Source: MED660 sp002691025
GTDB taxonomy: Bacteria > Myxococcota_A > UBA9160 > UBA4427
Assembly: GCA_002170485.2 (NCBI GenBank)
Contig: NHDZ02000054.1
Coordinates: forward strand, 1 to 26,246
Length of the DNA stretch: 26,246 nucleotides
Direction of reading: 5' to 3'
Shown: piece by piece, positions 1 to 7,563 of the stretch
How the letters are laid out: each line of letters opens with the position of its first letter
How positions within the stretch are numbered: the first letter of the stretch is position 1
Notes under the pieces: generated by a model
What the model saw: only the letters and a program-made list of their open reading frames with translations
What the model was told of the DNA's origin: nothing
The model's database searches: none
Program-made: the position numbers and the translations under genes

Positions 1-344
1 CGGATCGACTCAGCGATTCGGGCACGAGTCTCTCCGGTGGGCAGCAACAACGACTCTGCATTGCGCGGGCGATTGCTGTCAGTCCTGAAGTGATTCTCAT
101 GGACGAGCCATGCTCTGCCCTGGACCCCATTGCGACGGCTCGTGTGGAGGAGCTGATCGATGAACTGAGAGAGCTCTATACCATCATCATCGTGACCCAT
201 TCGATGCAGCAGGCCGCACGCGTCTCCCAGAGGACGGCTTTCTTCCATCTGGGAAAGATCGTCGAAACCGGCGAGACCGAGCAGATCTTTACCGACCCTT
301 CCGACCCGAGAACCCAGGACTACATTACGGGCCGCTTTGGTTGA
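1..344 (+). CDS. pstB: Phosphate ABC transporter ATP-binding protein PstB (3' part)
   Basis: The C-terminal 113 codons of an ABC ATPase; the 5' part lies outside the window and the reading frame begins at base 3. The ABC signature LSGGQQQRL is followed by a Walker B segment ILMDEPCSALDP and the H-loop VTHSM. The DEPCSALDP form of Walker B and the ending with EQIFTDPSDPRTQDYITGRFG-type residues are typical of PstB, the nucleotide-binding subunit that powers the PstSCAB high-affinity phosphate importer at the inner membrane. The remaining pst genes would be expected upstream and cannot be seen. No phoU follows: the next gene on this strand is unrelated and starts 233 bases later. Family assignment is firm at the ABC level and strong for PstB. 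Confidence 0.9.
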   Translation, partial: DRLSDSGTSLSGGQQQRLCIARAIAVSPEVILMDEPCSALDPIATARVEELIDELRELYTIIIVTHSMQQAARVSQRTAFFHLGKIVETGETEQIFTDPSDPRTQDYITGRFG

Positions 345-577
345 TCACCCAACGGTCGGGGCGGCATGCGAACCTGGCCTCGCTGGATGGGGTCTGGTCC
401 TGTGCAGAGAGGCCCCCACCGGGCCGGGGTTCGCCCAGAAGAGGCCGATTTTCCCGCCCGGTGTGCGATCTGCATGCCAAAAAGGCATACTCGGGTTGCC
501 CCCTCCGTTCCGGGGTCGATACTCATGGCGTTTCAGCCGTAAATCGACAGGGAAACCCTCATTTTGGAGGAAATCAG
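345..577. other. Intergenic region between pstB and the BI-1 gene
   Basis: This 233-base stretch has no convincing gene. Two short perfect hairpins can be drawn: GGCCC (411-415) with GGGCC (421-425), and ATGCC (474-478) with GGCAT (484-488) around an AAAAA loop. Neither is followed by a T-tract, so neither is a clear intrinsic terminator. An open frame runs from 341 into the following gene but has no ribosome site, while base 578 has an excellent one. I could not pick out a convincing promoter. Confidence 0.5.
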
Positions 578-1285
578 ATGAGTAATTCAGACCAATTCAC
601 GACGCGAGCGTACACCCCCGTAGGGAGTCAGTCTTCAGAGACGCGATCCGCGTTCATTACGCGTACCTACAACCACCTGATGGCGTCGATCATCCTTTTC
701 ACCCTGATCGAGTTCTGGCTGTTCTCGACCGGCTTGGCCGAGCAGATCGCCAGCGTGCTGCTCTCCGGTTCGTGGCTTCTCGTCATGGGGGCCTTCATCG
801 TGGTGAGTTGGATCGCGAGTCGGGTGGCGGGCACCTCGGAGTCACTGGGTGCGCAGTATGCAGCCCTGGGTGGCTTCATCGTGGCGGAGGCCATCATCTT
901 CGTGCCTCTTCTCTACATGGCCAACTCCATGGCGCCGGGCGTGATTACCAGTGCGGCTGGGGTGACCTTGCTGGGTTTTGGGGGCCTCACCGCGGTGGCC
1001 TTCACGACGCGGAAGGACTTCTCTTTTCTCGGTGGGATGCTGCGTTGGGCGATGATCCTGGCCCTGGTGGCCATCGTGAGTGCGGTCATCTTCGGGTTCA
1101 GTCTCGGCACGTGGTTCTCGGTGGCGATGGTGGGTGTGGCCGGTGCGGCCATCCTCTATGACACTTCGAATGTGCTCAATCACTATCCCGAAGATCGCTA
1201 TGTGGCGGGAGCCTTGCAGCTCTTTGCTTCGGTGGCCCTGATGTTCTGGTATGTGCTGCAACTCTTCATGGCGTCACGCGATTGA
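578..1285 (+). CDS. Bax inhibitor-1/YccA family membrane protein
   Basis: A 235-residue hydrophobic protein with about seven membrane-spanning segments after a polar N-terminus of roughly 30 residues, the usual size and topology of the Bax inhibitor-1 (UPF0005, YccA/YbhL) family. The late segment GVAGAAILYDTSNVLNHY fits the family's conserved region (ILYDTSN) before the last helix. Bacterial members are proposed to be pH-sensitive calcium-leak channels, and YccA inhibits the FtsH protease; which applies here is unknown. ATG 578 is chosen because it follows a textbook ribosome site (TTTTGGAGG, 7-base spacing); the open frame extends upstream to 341 without one. The stop overlaps the aceE start by four bases, so the two are very probably co-translated. 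Confidence 0.88.
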   Translation: MSNSDQFTTRAYTPVGSQSSETRSAFITRTYNHLMASIILFTLIEFWLFSTGLAEQIASVLLSGSWLLVMGAFIVVSWIASRVAGTSESLGAQYAALGGFIVAEAIIFVPLLYMANSMAPGVITSAAGVTLLGFGGLTAVAFTTRKDFSFLGGMLRWAMILALVAIVSAVIFGFSLGTWFSVAMVGVAGAAILYDTSNVLNHYPEDRYVAGALQLFASVALMFWYVLQLFMASRD

Positions 1286-3972
1286 GTAAAACCGACCCGA
1301 AAGATCCGGCGGCTCGTCTGCTTCCTCCCGACGAGGACCCTGTCGAAACCCGAGAGTGGTTGGATGCGTTGGATTCGGTGCTGGATCGGGAAGGGGTCGA
1401 ACGCGCCCACTATCTGGTGGGGCGCCTGATTCGGCGCGCGCGCCGAAGAGGGGCCTATCTCCCGTACAGCGCCAATACCGCCTACATCAACACCATCCAT
1501 GAGTCGCAGCAGACGCCGCGCGAGGGAGACCCGGGGCTCGAACATCGCATCCGTTCCATCATCCGCTGGAACGCCATGGCGATGGTGGTGCAAGCCAATC
1601 GTGTGGACCCGTCCCTTGGTGGACACATCTCCAGTTTTGCCTCGGCCGCCACCCTTTATGATGTCGGCTTCAATCACTTCTTTCATGGCCCGGATCATGC
1701 CGCCGGTGGGGACCTGCTCTACATCCAGGGACACTCCGCGCCGGGCATCTATGCGAGAGCTTTCCTGGAAGGTCGCCTGAGCACCGATCAGCTGGAACAT
1801 TTTCGCATGGAAGTCGACGGGCATGGGCTTTCCTCCTATCCGCATCCGCGCTTGATGCCTGATTTCTGGCAGTTCCCCACCGTCTCCATGGGGTTGGGGC
1901 CGATTACCGCCATCTATCAGGCGCGCTTCATGAAGTATCTCGAGGATCGGGGCATCACACCGACGGCGGACCGCAAGGTCTGGGCCTTCCTGGGCGACGG
2001 AGAAACCGACGAGCCCGAAAGTCTGGGGGCGATCTCGCTCGCGGGTCGGGAAAAACTCGACAACCTCATCTTCGTGGTCAATTGCAATCTGCAGCGGCTG
2101 GACGGCCCTGTTCGTGGAAACGGAAAGATCATCCAGGAACTCGAGGCGAGTTTTCGTGGCGCAGGCTGGAACGTCATCAAGGTGATCTGGGGCAGCTATT
2201 GGGACCCGCTTTTGTCCAAGGACAAGGACGGGGTCCTGCGTCAGCGGATGGAAGAAGCCGTGGACGGGGAGTATCAGGCCTACAAGGGGATGGGCGGCGC
2301 CTACACGCGCGAGCATTTCTTCGGGAAAAGTCCTGAGCTTCGTGAGATGGTGGCCAACATGAGCGACGACGATATCTGGCGTCTCAATCGCGGCGGTCAC
2401 GACCCGGCGAAGATCTATGCCGCCTACGATCAGGCGGTCCATCAGGAGGGGCAGCCCACCGTGATCCTGGCCAAGACCGTGAAGGGCTACGGGACGGGCG
2501 AGGGGACCGAGGGGCAGAACATCACCCATCAAGTGCATGACCTTCAAGTCGCCTCACTCAAATCCTTCCGGGATCGTTTCAATATCCCGATTCCGGACGA
2601 AGGGATCGAGGAAGCGCCGTTCTATATTCCGGAAGAGGACAGCCCGGAAATCCAGTATCTACGCGAGCGTCGTCAGAAGCTGGGAGGTTATCTCCCGGTT
2701 CGCAGGACTGAAGCCGAGCCGCTGGCGGTCCCCGATCTTTCCTTCTTCCAGGGGCATCTCGAGGGGACGGGCGAGCGTGAGATCTCCACCACCATGGCGG
2801 TGGTCCGGATGATCCAGCAGCTGACGCGAGACAAGGAATTGGGGCCGCGTGTGGTCCCGATTGTTCCGGATGAATCGCGCACCTTCGGCATGGAGGGCCT
2901 TTTCCGGAGGCTTGCCATCTATTCATCGGTGGGCCAGCTCTATGAGCCGGTGGACTCGGATCAGGTCTCCTATTACCACGAGAAGAAGGACGGTCAGATC
3001 CTCCAGGAAGGCATCAGCGAAGCGGGAGCGTTCTCTTCCTTCATTGCCGCGGGGACGTCCTATAGCTGCCATCACGTCAATATGATTCCCTTCTACATCT
3101 ACTACTCGATGTTTGGCTTTCAGCGCATCGGGGATCTCGCGTGGTTGGCAGGGGATATGCAGGCGCGGGGTTTCCTGCTCGGCGGTACGTCGGGTCGGAC
3201 CACCCTCAACGGAGAGGGGCTTCAACACCAGGATGGGCAGAGCCCCGTCCAGGCGGCGCTGATTCCGAGTTGTGTGGCCTACGACCCCGCTTATGAATAC
3301 GAGTTGGCTGTGATCGTTCAAGACGGTCTTCGGAGGATGTTTGCCGAGCAGGAGGATGTCTTCTTCTATCTCACCGTCATGAACGAGAAGTATGTGCAGC
3401 CGCCCATGCCGGACGGTGTCCAAGAAGGCATCTTGAAGGGAATCTATCCCCTGCGATCTTCCGCATCGGGAGAAGGCCGGGTTCAGCTCCTCGGGAGCGG
3501 GACGATCCTGCGCGAAGTCCTGGCCGCGGCCGACCTGCTCAAGGAGGATTTCTCCATCGAGGCCGATGTGTGGAGTGTGACCAGCTATAGCGAGTTGGCC
3601 CGCGACGCCGCGGAAGCCGAACGGTGGTCGATGCTGCATCCCGGCGAGGACACGCGCAAAAGCTACCTCGCTCGTCAACTGGAGGACCGGTCCGGTCCTG
3701 TGGTGGCAGCTTCCGACTATGTCCGCGCTCAAGTGGATCAGATTGCCCCGTATCTGCCCGGTCGTCAGGTGCGCGTACTCGGGACAGACGGTTGGGGTCG
3801 GAGCGATACGCGAGAGAAACTGCGCCATTTCTTCGAGGTGGACCGCTTTTTTGTTGTGGTCGCCGCCTTGAGTGCCCTGGCTGAAGAGGGGCAGGTGGAA
3901 GCGACGGTCGTCAGTGAGGCCATCGCGAAGTACAACCTGGATTCAGAAAAACCGAGTCCTTTCTCGGTCTGA
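1282..3972 (+). CDS. aceE: Pyruvate dehydrogenase E1 component, homodimeric type
   Basis: An 896-residue protein, close to E. coli AceE (887). It decarboxylates pyruvate with thiamine diphosphate and transfers the acetyl group to lipoyl-E2. The N-terminal DEDPVETREWLDALDSV matches the start of AceE. The thiamine-Mg motif is clear: GDG at about residues 238-240 and NCN at 267-269, followed by LQRLDGPVRGNGK. HxxxG-type residues appear in QGHSAPGIYARAFLEGRL. The start is TTG at 1282, which overlaps the stop of the upstream membrane-protein gene as TTGA and has no strong ribosome site of its own, so translational coupling is likely. The E2 gene starts 21 bases after the stop. It is not the heterodimeric alpha/beta E1 type. 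Confidence 0.96.
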   Translation: MSKTDPKDPAARLLPPDEDPVETREWLDALDSVLDREGVERAHYLVGRLIRRARRRGAYLPYSANTAYINTIHESQQTPREGDPGLEHRIRSIIRWNAMAMVVQANRVDPSLGGHISSFASAATLYDVGFNHFFHGPDHAAGGDLLYIQGHSAPGIYARAFLEGRLSTDQLEHFRMEVDGHGLSSYPHPRLMPDFWQFPTVSMGLGPITAIYQARFMKYLEDRGITPTADRKVWAFLGDGETDEPESLGAISLAGREKLDNLIFVVNCNLQRLDGPVRGNGKIIQELEASFRGAGWNVIKVIWGSYWDPLLSKDKDGVLRQRMEEAVDGEYQAYKGMGGAYTREHFFGKSPELREMVANMSDDDIWRLNRGGHDPAKIYAAYDQAVHQEGQPTVILAKTVKGYGTGEGTEGQNITHQVHDLQVASLKSFRDRFNIPIPDEGIEEAPFYIPEEDSPEIQYLRERRQKLGGYLPVRRTEAEPLAVPDLSFFQGHLEGTGEREISTTMAVVRMIQQLTRDKELGPRVVPIVPDESRTFGMEGLFRRLAIYSSVGQLYEPVDSDQVSYYHEKKDGQILQEGISEAGAFSSFIAAGTSYSCHHVNMIPFYIYYSMFGFQRIGDLAWLAGDMQARGFLLGGTSGRTTLNGEGLQHQDGQSPVQAALIPSCVAYDPAYEYELAVIVQDGLRRMFAEQEDVFFYLTVMNEKYVQPPMPDGVQEGILKGIYPLRSSASGEGRVQLLGSGTILREVLAAADLLKEDFSIEADVWSVTSYSELARDAAEAERWSMLHPGEDTRKSYLARQLEDRSGPVVAASDYVRAQVDQIAPYLPGRQVRVLGTDGWGRSDTREKLRHFFEVDRFFVVVAALSALAEEGQVEATVVSEAIAKYNLDSEKPSPFSV

Positions 3973-3993
3973 GCGATTTATTTCGGAGGATCG

Positions 3994-5361
3994 GTGCCCG
4001 ATCAGATTGAAATCCGCATTCCCGACATCGGGGATTTCGAAGACGTCGAGATCGTGGAGATCCTGGTGGGCCCCGGCGACCGCGTTGAGGTCGACGAACC
4101 CATCATCAGTATCGAGAGCGACAAAGCGACCATGGAAGTTCCCTCTCCGGTCGCTGGGGAAATCCTTGAACTGCGTGTCTCGCTGGGCGATTCGGTTTCC
4201 GAAGGGACGGTTCTCGCGCTTGTCGCGGTGGAGGAGACCGGTGAGGCGAGTCCCGAGTCTGCGGCTCCTCCTGAGCCGGACACGCTGGAGGAGGAGTCTC
4301 CCGCAGAAGTGGAGGCCGCCGAGGAACCTGCGGAGACCTTGGGCGCANCGGAGCCGATCGAGGAGGGCGCNCCGTCTGAGCCTTCCGCGGNGGNCAGAGC
4401 CGAGGAGCAGGAGNACAGACCCCCGACCNCGGACGGGACGGCACCGCACGCAGGCCCTGGGGCGCGACGCTTNGCGCGGGAATTGGGGGTGGACCTCAAC
4501 CAGGCNTCCGGAAGCGGCCCTCACGGTCGCATTCTTCGAGGTGACATCGAGACCCANGTCAAGTCGGTCATGCAGTCCGGTTCGGGAGGGGGGAACTCCG
4601 GCTCGGGAATTCCGGCTGTGCCCGAGGTTGATTTCGCACAATTCGGGCCGGTGGAGGACGTTCCGCTTCCGCGGATCCGGCGAGCGGCGGCGACCAATCT
4701 TTCGCGCAGTTGGCTCAATGCGCCGCATGTGACGCAGCACGACGAGGCCGATGTGACGGCCCTGGAAGTGTTTCGTCGAGAGTGCAAGGCGCTTGCGGCG
4801 GAGCGCAATCTCAAACTCTCTCCACTTCACTTTGTCCTCAAAGCGGTGGCCACGACTCTCCGAGAATTTCCCGACTTCCGTTCTTCTCTCAGCCCCGACG
4901 GTCAGAGCCTCAAGGTGAAGGGGTACTTCCACCTGGGTGTCGCGGTGGATACGGAGCACGGCCTGGTGGTGCCCGTCCTNCGGGACGTCGACCAGAAGGG
5001 GATCTTCGAGTTGGCCGAGGAGTTGGCCGAAGCCGCGGAGAAGGCCCGGGAGCGAAAACTCAAGCCAACGGATATGCAGGGCGCGGTGTTCAGNATCTCG
5101 AGCCTGGGGGGGATCGGGGGCACGGCCTTTACGCCCATCGTGAACGTCCCGGAGGTGGCCATCCTCGGTCTTTCCAAACTCGAGGTCCGGCCTCGTTGGT
5201 CGGGTCGCCTGGATCCGGAGGCCGGGGGCGAGTTCGTGCCTCGCGTCATGCTTCCGCTGTCGCTCTCGTACGACCACCGTGTCATCGACGGTGCGGCCGC
5301 CGCACGCTTCACCAGTCGGCTGGCNCAGTTGCTTTCGGATCCGGCCTACCTCCTGCTCTGA
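3994..5361 (+). CDS. aceF: Pyruvate dehydrogenase E2, dihydrolipoamide acetyltransferase
   Basis: This 455-residue E2 accepts the acetyl group from AceE and passes it to CoA. Its order is: one N-terminal lipoyl domain (about 1-78, lipoyl lysine K44 in ESDKATMEV), a strongly Glu-rich linker (about 80-150), a peripheral-subunit-binding domain (about 153-188, with SGSGPHGRILRGDI), a Gly/Ser linker, and the catalytic domain ending in SYDHRVIDGAAAARF (H428, D432). E. coli AceF has three lipoyl domains; this one has one. The start is GTG 3994 after GGAGGA, with only three bases of spacing. Eleven or more N bases fall in the gene, most in the linker, but the frame stays open. It directly follows aceE, which argues for PDH rather than another 2-oxoacid complex. 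Confidence 0.93.
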   Translation: MPDQIEIRIPDIGDFEDVEIVEILVGPGDRVEVDEPIISIESDKATMEVPSPVAGEILELRVSLGDSVSEGTVLALVAVEETGEASPESAAPPEPDTLEEESPAEVEAAEEPAETLGAXEPIEEGXPSEPSAXXRAEEQEXRPPTXDGTAPHAGPGARRXARELGVDLNQXSGSGPHGRILRGDIETXVKSVMQSGSGGGNSGSGIPAVPEVDFAQFGPVEDVPLPRIRRAAATNLSRSWLNAPHVTQHDEADVTALEVFRRECKALAAERNLKLSPLHFVLKAVATTLREFPDFRSSLSPDGQSLKVKGYFHLGVAVDTEHGLVVPVXRDVDQKGIFELAEELAEAAEKARERKLKPTDMQGAVFXISSLGGIGGTAFTPIVNVPEVAILGLSKLEVRPRWSGRLDPEAGGEFVPRVMLPLSLSYDHRVIDGAAAARFTSRLXQLLSDPAYLLL

Positions 5362-5384
5362 CGGCGTGGGGCAGGGCCGTTTTC
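5361..5384 (+). terminator. Possible short intrinsic terminator after aceF
   Basis: ACGGC (5361-5365, starting within the stop codon) pairs with GCCGT (5376-5380) and is followed by TTTTC. The stem is only five base pairs and the T-tract is short, so this is a weak call supported by its position between two convergent genes. Confidence 0.35.
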
Positions 5385-5406
5385 ANAGNGGAGAGGCCGA
5401 CGAAGG

Positions 5407-6249
5407 CTACTCGCCGTCCGTGAANTCCGGCGCCCGNTTCTGCATGTTGGCCGTGACGGCTTCGATCTGGTTCTTCCCGCCGATCAGCCGGGTCTGCAGG
5501 CCGGCCTCCAGTTTCATTCCCTCTTCCACNGTGATCAGGGTCGACTGGTTGAGGAGTTCCTTGCCGGCTCGGATCGCACTCGGGCTCTTGCTGGCGATCT
5601 CCTGGGCTGTCTCCAGNGCGGCGGCGCGGGGGTCGTCGGTGACGCGGGTCGCGAGTCCCAATTCCCGTGCTTCTTCNCCGGTGACGATCTTGCCGGTATA
5701 NGTGAGCTCTCGGGCCACATCGTCACGAACNAGATGGCGTAGNGTCTGCGTTCCGCTCATGTCCGGGATCAGGCCCCACTTGATTTCCATGACGGACATC
5801 CGCACGTCGGGTGTGACGTAACGCATGTCGGCGCCCANGGCGAGTTGCAGGCCGCCCCCGTAGGCCACGCCATGCACGGCGGCGATGACCGGNATNGGGA
5901 TTTCCCNCCAGATCCAGCAGACCCGCTGNACAAAATTGGCGGGGCTGTCCTCGGAGGTGGTGAGGAGGCCTGAATCGACCTTCTTTTCGGCAGTGGCCGG
6001 ATCGCTTTCGCTCGGTTTCTCCGCCGACTGACCGATGGCGGCCATGCTGGCCATGTCGAGTCCGGCGCAGAAGGCTCGGCCTTCGCCCGAGAGAACGGCC
6101 ACGCGCGCTTTGGGTTCGGCTGCCAATTGCTGGCCGGCCTCGATCAGTCCCTTCATCATGGCGGGGTCCAGAGCATTCATCTTGTCGGCACGGTTGAGGC
6201 GGACGTCGGCGACGCCTGCGTGAAAATCAATCTTGACTCGATCCGACAT
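5407..6249 (-). CDS. Crotonase-superfamily (enoyl-CoA hydratase/isomerase-like) protein
   Basis: A 280-residue crotonase-fold enzyme acting on an acyl-CoA thioester. The two oxyanion-hole segments are visible: AFCAGLD (about 59-65) and HGVAYGGGLQLA (about 126-137). The first catalytic glutamate of enoyl-CoA hydratase is replaced by Q135, while E155 in MEIKWGLIPDMSGT is kept, with D163 eight residues later. That Glu/Asp pair has the same spacing as the catalytic pair of delta3,5-delta2,4-dienoyl-CoA isomerase, so isomerisation is as likely as hydration. ATG 6249 has a GGAG site seven bases upstream; a TTG at 6264 is less likely. It is the last gene of a minus-strand operon, convergent with aceF. 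Several N bases occur, none breaking the frame. Confidence 0.85.
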   Translation of the reverse strand: MSDRVKIDFHAGVADVRLNRADKMNALDPAMMKGLIEAGQQLAAEPKARVAVLSGEGRAFCAGLDMASMAAIGQSAEKPSESDPATAEKKVDSGLLTTSEDSPANFXQRVCWIWXEIXXPVIAAVHGVAYGGGLQLAXGADMRYVTPDVRMSVMEIKWGLIPDMSGTQXLRHXVRDDVARELXYTGKIVTXEEARELGLATRVTDDPRAAXLETAQEIASKSPSAIRAGKELLNQSTLIXVEEGMKLEAGLQTRLIGGKNQIEAVTANMQXRAPXFTDGE

Positions 6250-6371
6250 GAGAGGCTTCTCCAAAGAATCAGGTTTTGAGGAACTGTGAAAGAGNGNCGN
6301 CGAGAGTAACCCAGATGGATCAGGCGGAGGTCATCTCGATGGGTCCCGCGGGGTTTGCTGGGGGCACGGAG
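6250..6371. other. Gap between crotonase and hydrolase genes
   Basis: A 122-base spacer inside the minus-strand operon containing three N bases (about 6295-6300). I see no gene and no clear terminator, so read-through from the hydrolase gene to the crotonase gene is plausible but not shown. Confidence 0.4.
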
Positions 6372-7238
6372 TCAGCCGCGACATTCGGAATCCAGGAAGG
6401 CGCTGACAGCGCGGGTGAACTTGTCGTTTCGATCACCGGCCACCATGTGGCCCGCGCCCGAAACGTCTACGTACTTCGCGTGCGGCACTTGTTCGAGGAA
6501 TTTCTGGGCTCCCTCTTCGGTGATCAGATCACTCATTCTTCCNCGCACAAGAAGCGTCGGGATGGCGAGATTCTGGGCCGCTTCTTCCAAGCGCTCCTCG
6601 TGATTGATCAGCGTCGGTTCCGTGCGCCCGTTGATGAAGGCNGGATCCCANTGCCAGTGGTAGCGGCCGTCTTCTCGTTTGCGGAGGTTCTTCCGGAGGC
6701 CCTCCAGGTCCTTGGGGCGCGGTCGATGCGGGTTGTATTTTGCGATGGCCTCCGCGGCATCCTCGAGTCGCTCAAACCCATCGGGTGCGGCGTTCATGAA
6801 GGCGAGCACACGTCTGGCCCCGGCTCGCTCCATTCGCGGTGCGATGTCCACCAGCACCAGGGCGGAGGCCGGCGACTCGTGGCCCTCTTCATGGGCTTGT
6901 CCGAGTGCGAAGAGGGATGACAGACCGCCGAGTGAGGCTCCGACGAGGACCGGTTTCNGGTCAAAAGACCGCGCCACATGGGCCGTGTCCGCGCCGAAGG
7001 TCATGTGCTCGTAGTCTCCGTCTGGGCACCANTCACTGTCNCCATGNCCTCGTAGATCCATGGAGATCGCNTGCCAGCCCGCCTCAGCCAGGGCGACGCC
7101 GGTGCCCGCCCAGGCGTGGCGGGTCTGTCCGCCCCCGTGGAGCAGTAGAACGGGGGGATCCTGCTCATTCCCCCAGGCGTTCGCTCTCAGGGTGAGGCCG
7201 TCGGCGCTCTGGAATTCAAGGTTTCGGGCTTGGGTCAC
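6372..7238 (-). CDS. Alpha/beta-fold hydrolase
   Basis: A 288-residue alpha/beta hydrolase with a complete catalytic set visible: oxyanion-hole HGGGQ at about 34-38, nucleophile elbow VGASLGG with S102, acid D237 in GRMSD, and base H264 in GAGHMV. There is no signal peptide, so it should be cytoplasmic. The cap region (about 133-215) holds DIAPRMERAGARRV and FINGRTEP, which I recognise from a common family of uncharacterised bacterial hydrolases; the substrate is unknown. The start is GTG 7238 with GGAG eight bases upstream. Neighbours on the same strand are a diiron protein, a DUF493 protein and a crotonase, so an ester, thioester or lactone from lipid metabolism is a reasonable guess. Confidence 0.85.
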   Translation of the reverse strand: MTQARNLEFQSADGLTLRANAWGNEQDPPVLLLHGGGQTRHAWAGTGVALAEAGWXAISMDLRXHXDSXWCPDGDYEHMTFGADTAHVARSFDXKPVLVGASLGGLSSLFALGQAHEEGHESPASALVLVDIAPRMERAGARRVLAFMNAAPDGFERLEDAAEAIAKYNPHRPRPKDLEGLRKNLRKREDGRYHWXWDXAFINGRTEPTLINHEERLEEAAQNLAIPTLLVXGRMSDLITEEGAQKFLEQVPHAKYVDVSGAGHMVAGDRNDKFTRAVSAFLDSECRG

Positions 7239-7289
7239 GAGAAGGACTCCACTGTTGTCTGCGGCTGTTCGGGAACAGCGCGGCCTTCC

Positions 7290-7562
7290 TCAAAGAGCGA
7301 CCTTGACCTCTTCGCAATCCGTCAGTTCCTGATAGAGCGCATCGAGTTGGGCGCGACTTTCTGCGGTGAAAGGGATGGTGAGAGAGGTGTATTTGCCTGA
7401 GCGGCTCTCTCGGCTCTCCACTCGCGAAGGNTCCAGATCGGGCACGTGCCGTTTTACGATTTCCAGCACGGTCTCCCGGAAAACTCCCTCGCTATCGCCC
7501 ATGACCTTGAGCGGGAATTCGCAGGGGAATTCCATGATCTCATCGGGTGCGGGTGAGTCCAT
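7290..7562 (-). CDS. DUF493 (YbeD/UPF0250) family protein
   Basis: A 90-residue protein matching E. coli YbeD in length and pattern: EFPCEFPLKVMG near the N-terminus, RHVPDL in the middle, a GKYTSLTIPF strand and a final LYQELTDCEEVKVAL. YbeD has an ACT-domain-like fold similar to allosteric regulatory domains; no biochemical role is settled. In E. coli ybeD lies beside the lipoate gene lipB, whereas here it sits one base after the stop of a diiron-protein gene (stop TGA 7566-7564, ATG 7562), showing tight translational coupling. A regulatory or accessory role for that operon is inference. Confidence 0.88.
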   Translation of the reverse strand: MDSPAPDEIMEFPCEFPLKVMGDSEGVFRETVLEIVKRHVPDLXPSRVESRESRSGKYTSLTIPFTAESRAQLDALYQELTDCEEVKVAL

Positions 7563-7563
7563 G

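Noticed and set aside
474..488. ATGCC-AAAAA-GGCAT hairpin as a pstB terminator
   Set aside because: Five-pair stem more than 120 bases after the stop and no T-tract on either side.
341..577. N-terminal extension of the BI-1 protein
   Set aside because: The extension is Arg/Pro/Gly-rich with no hydrophobic pattern, and ATG 578 has a near-perfect ribosome site.
1198..2547. A 449-codon minus-strand open frame opposite aceE
   Set aside because: Antisense shadow of a well-supported gene; long opposite frames are common in GC-rich DNA.
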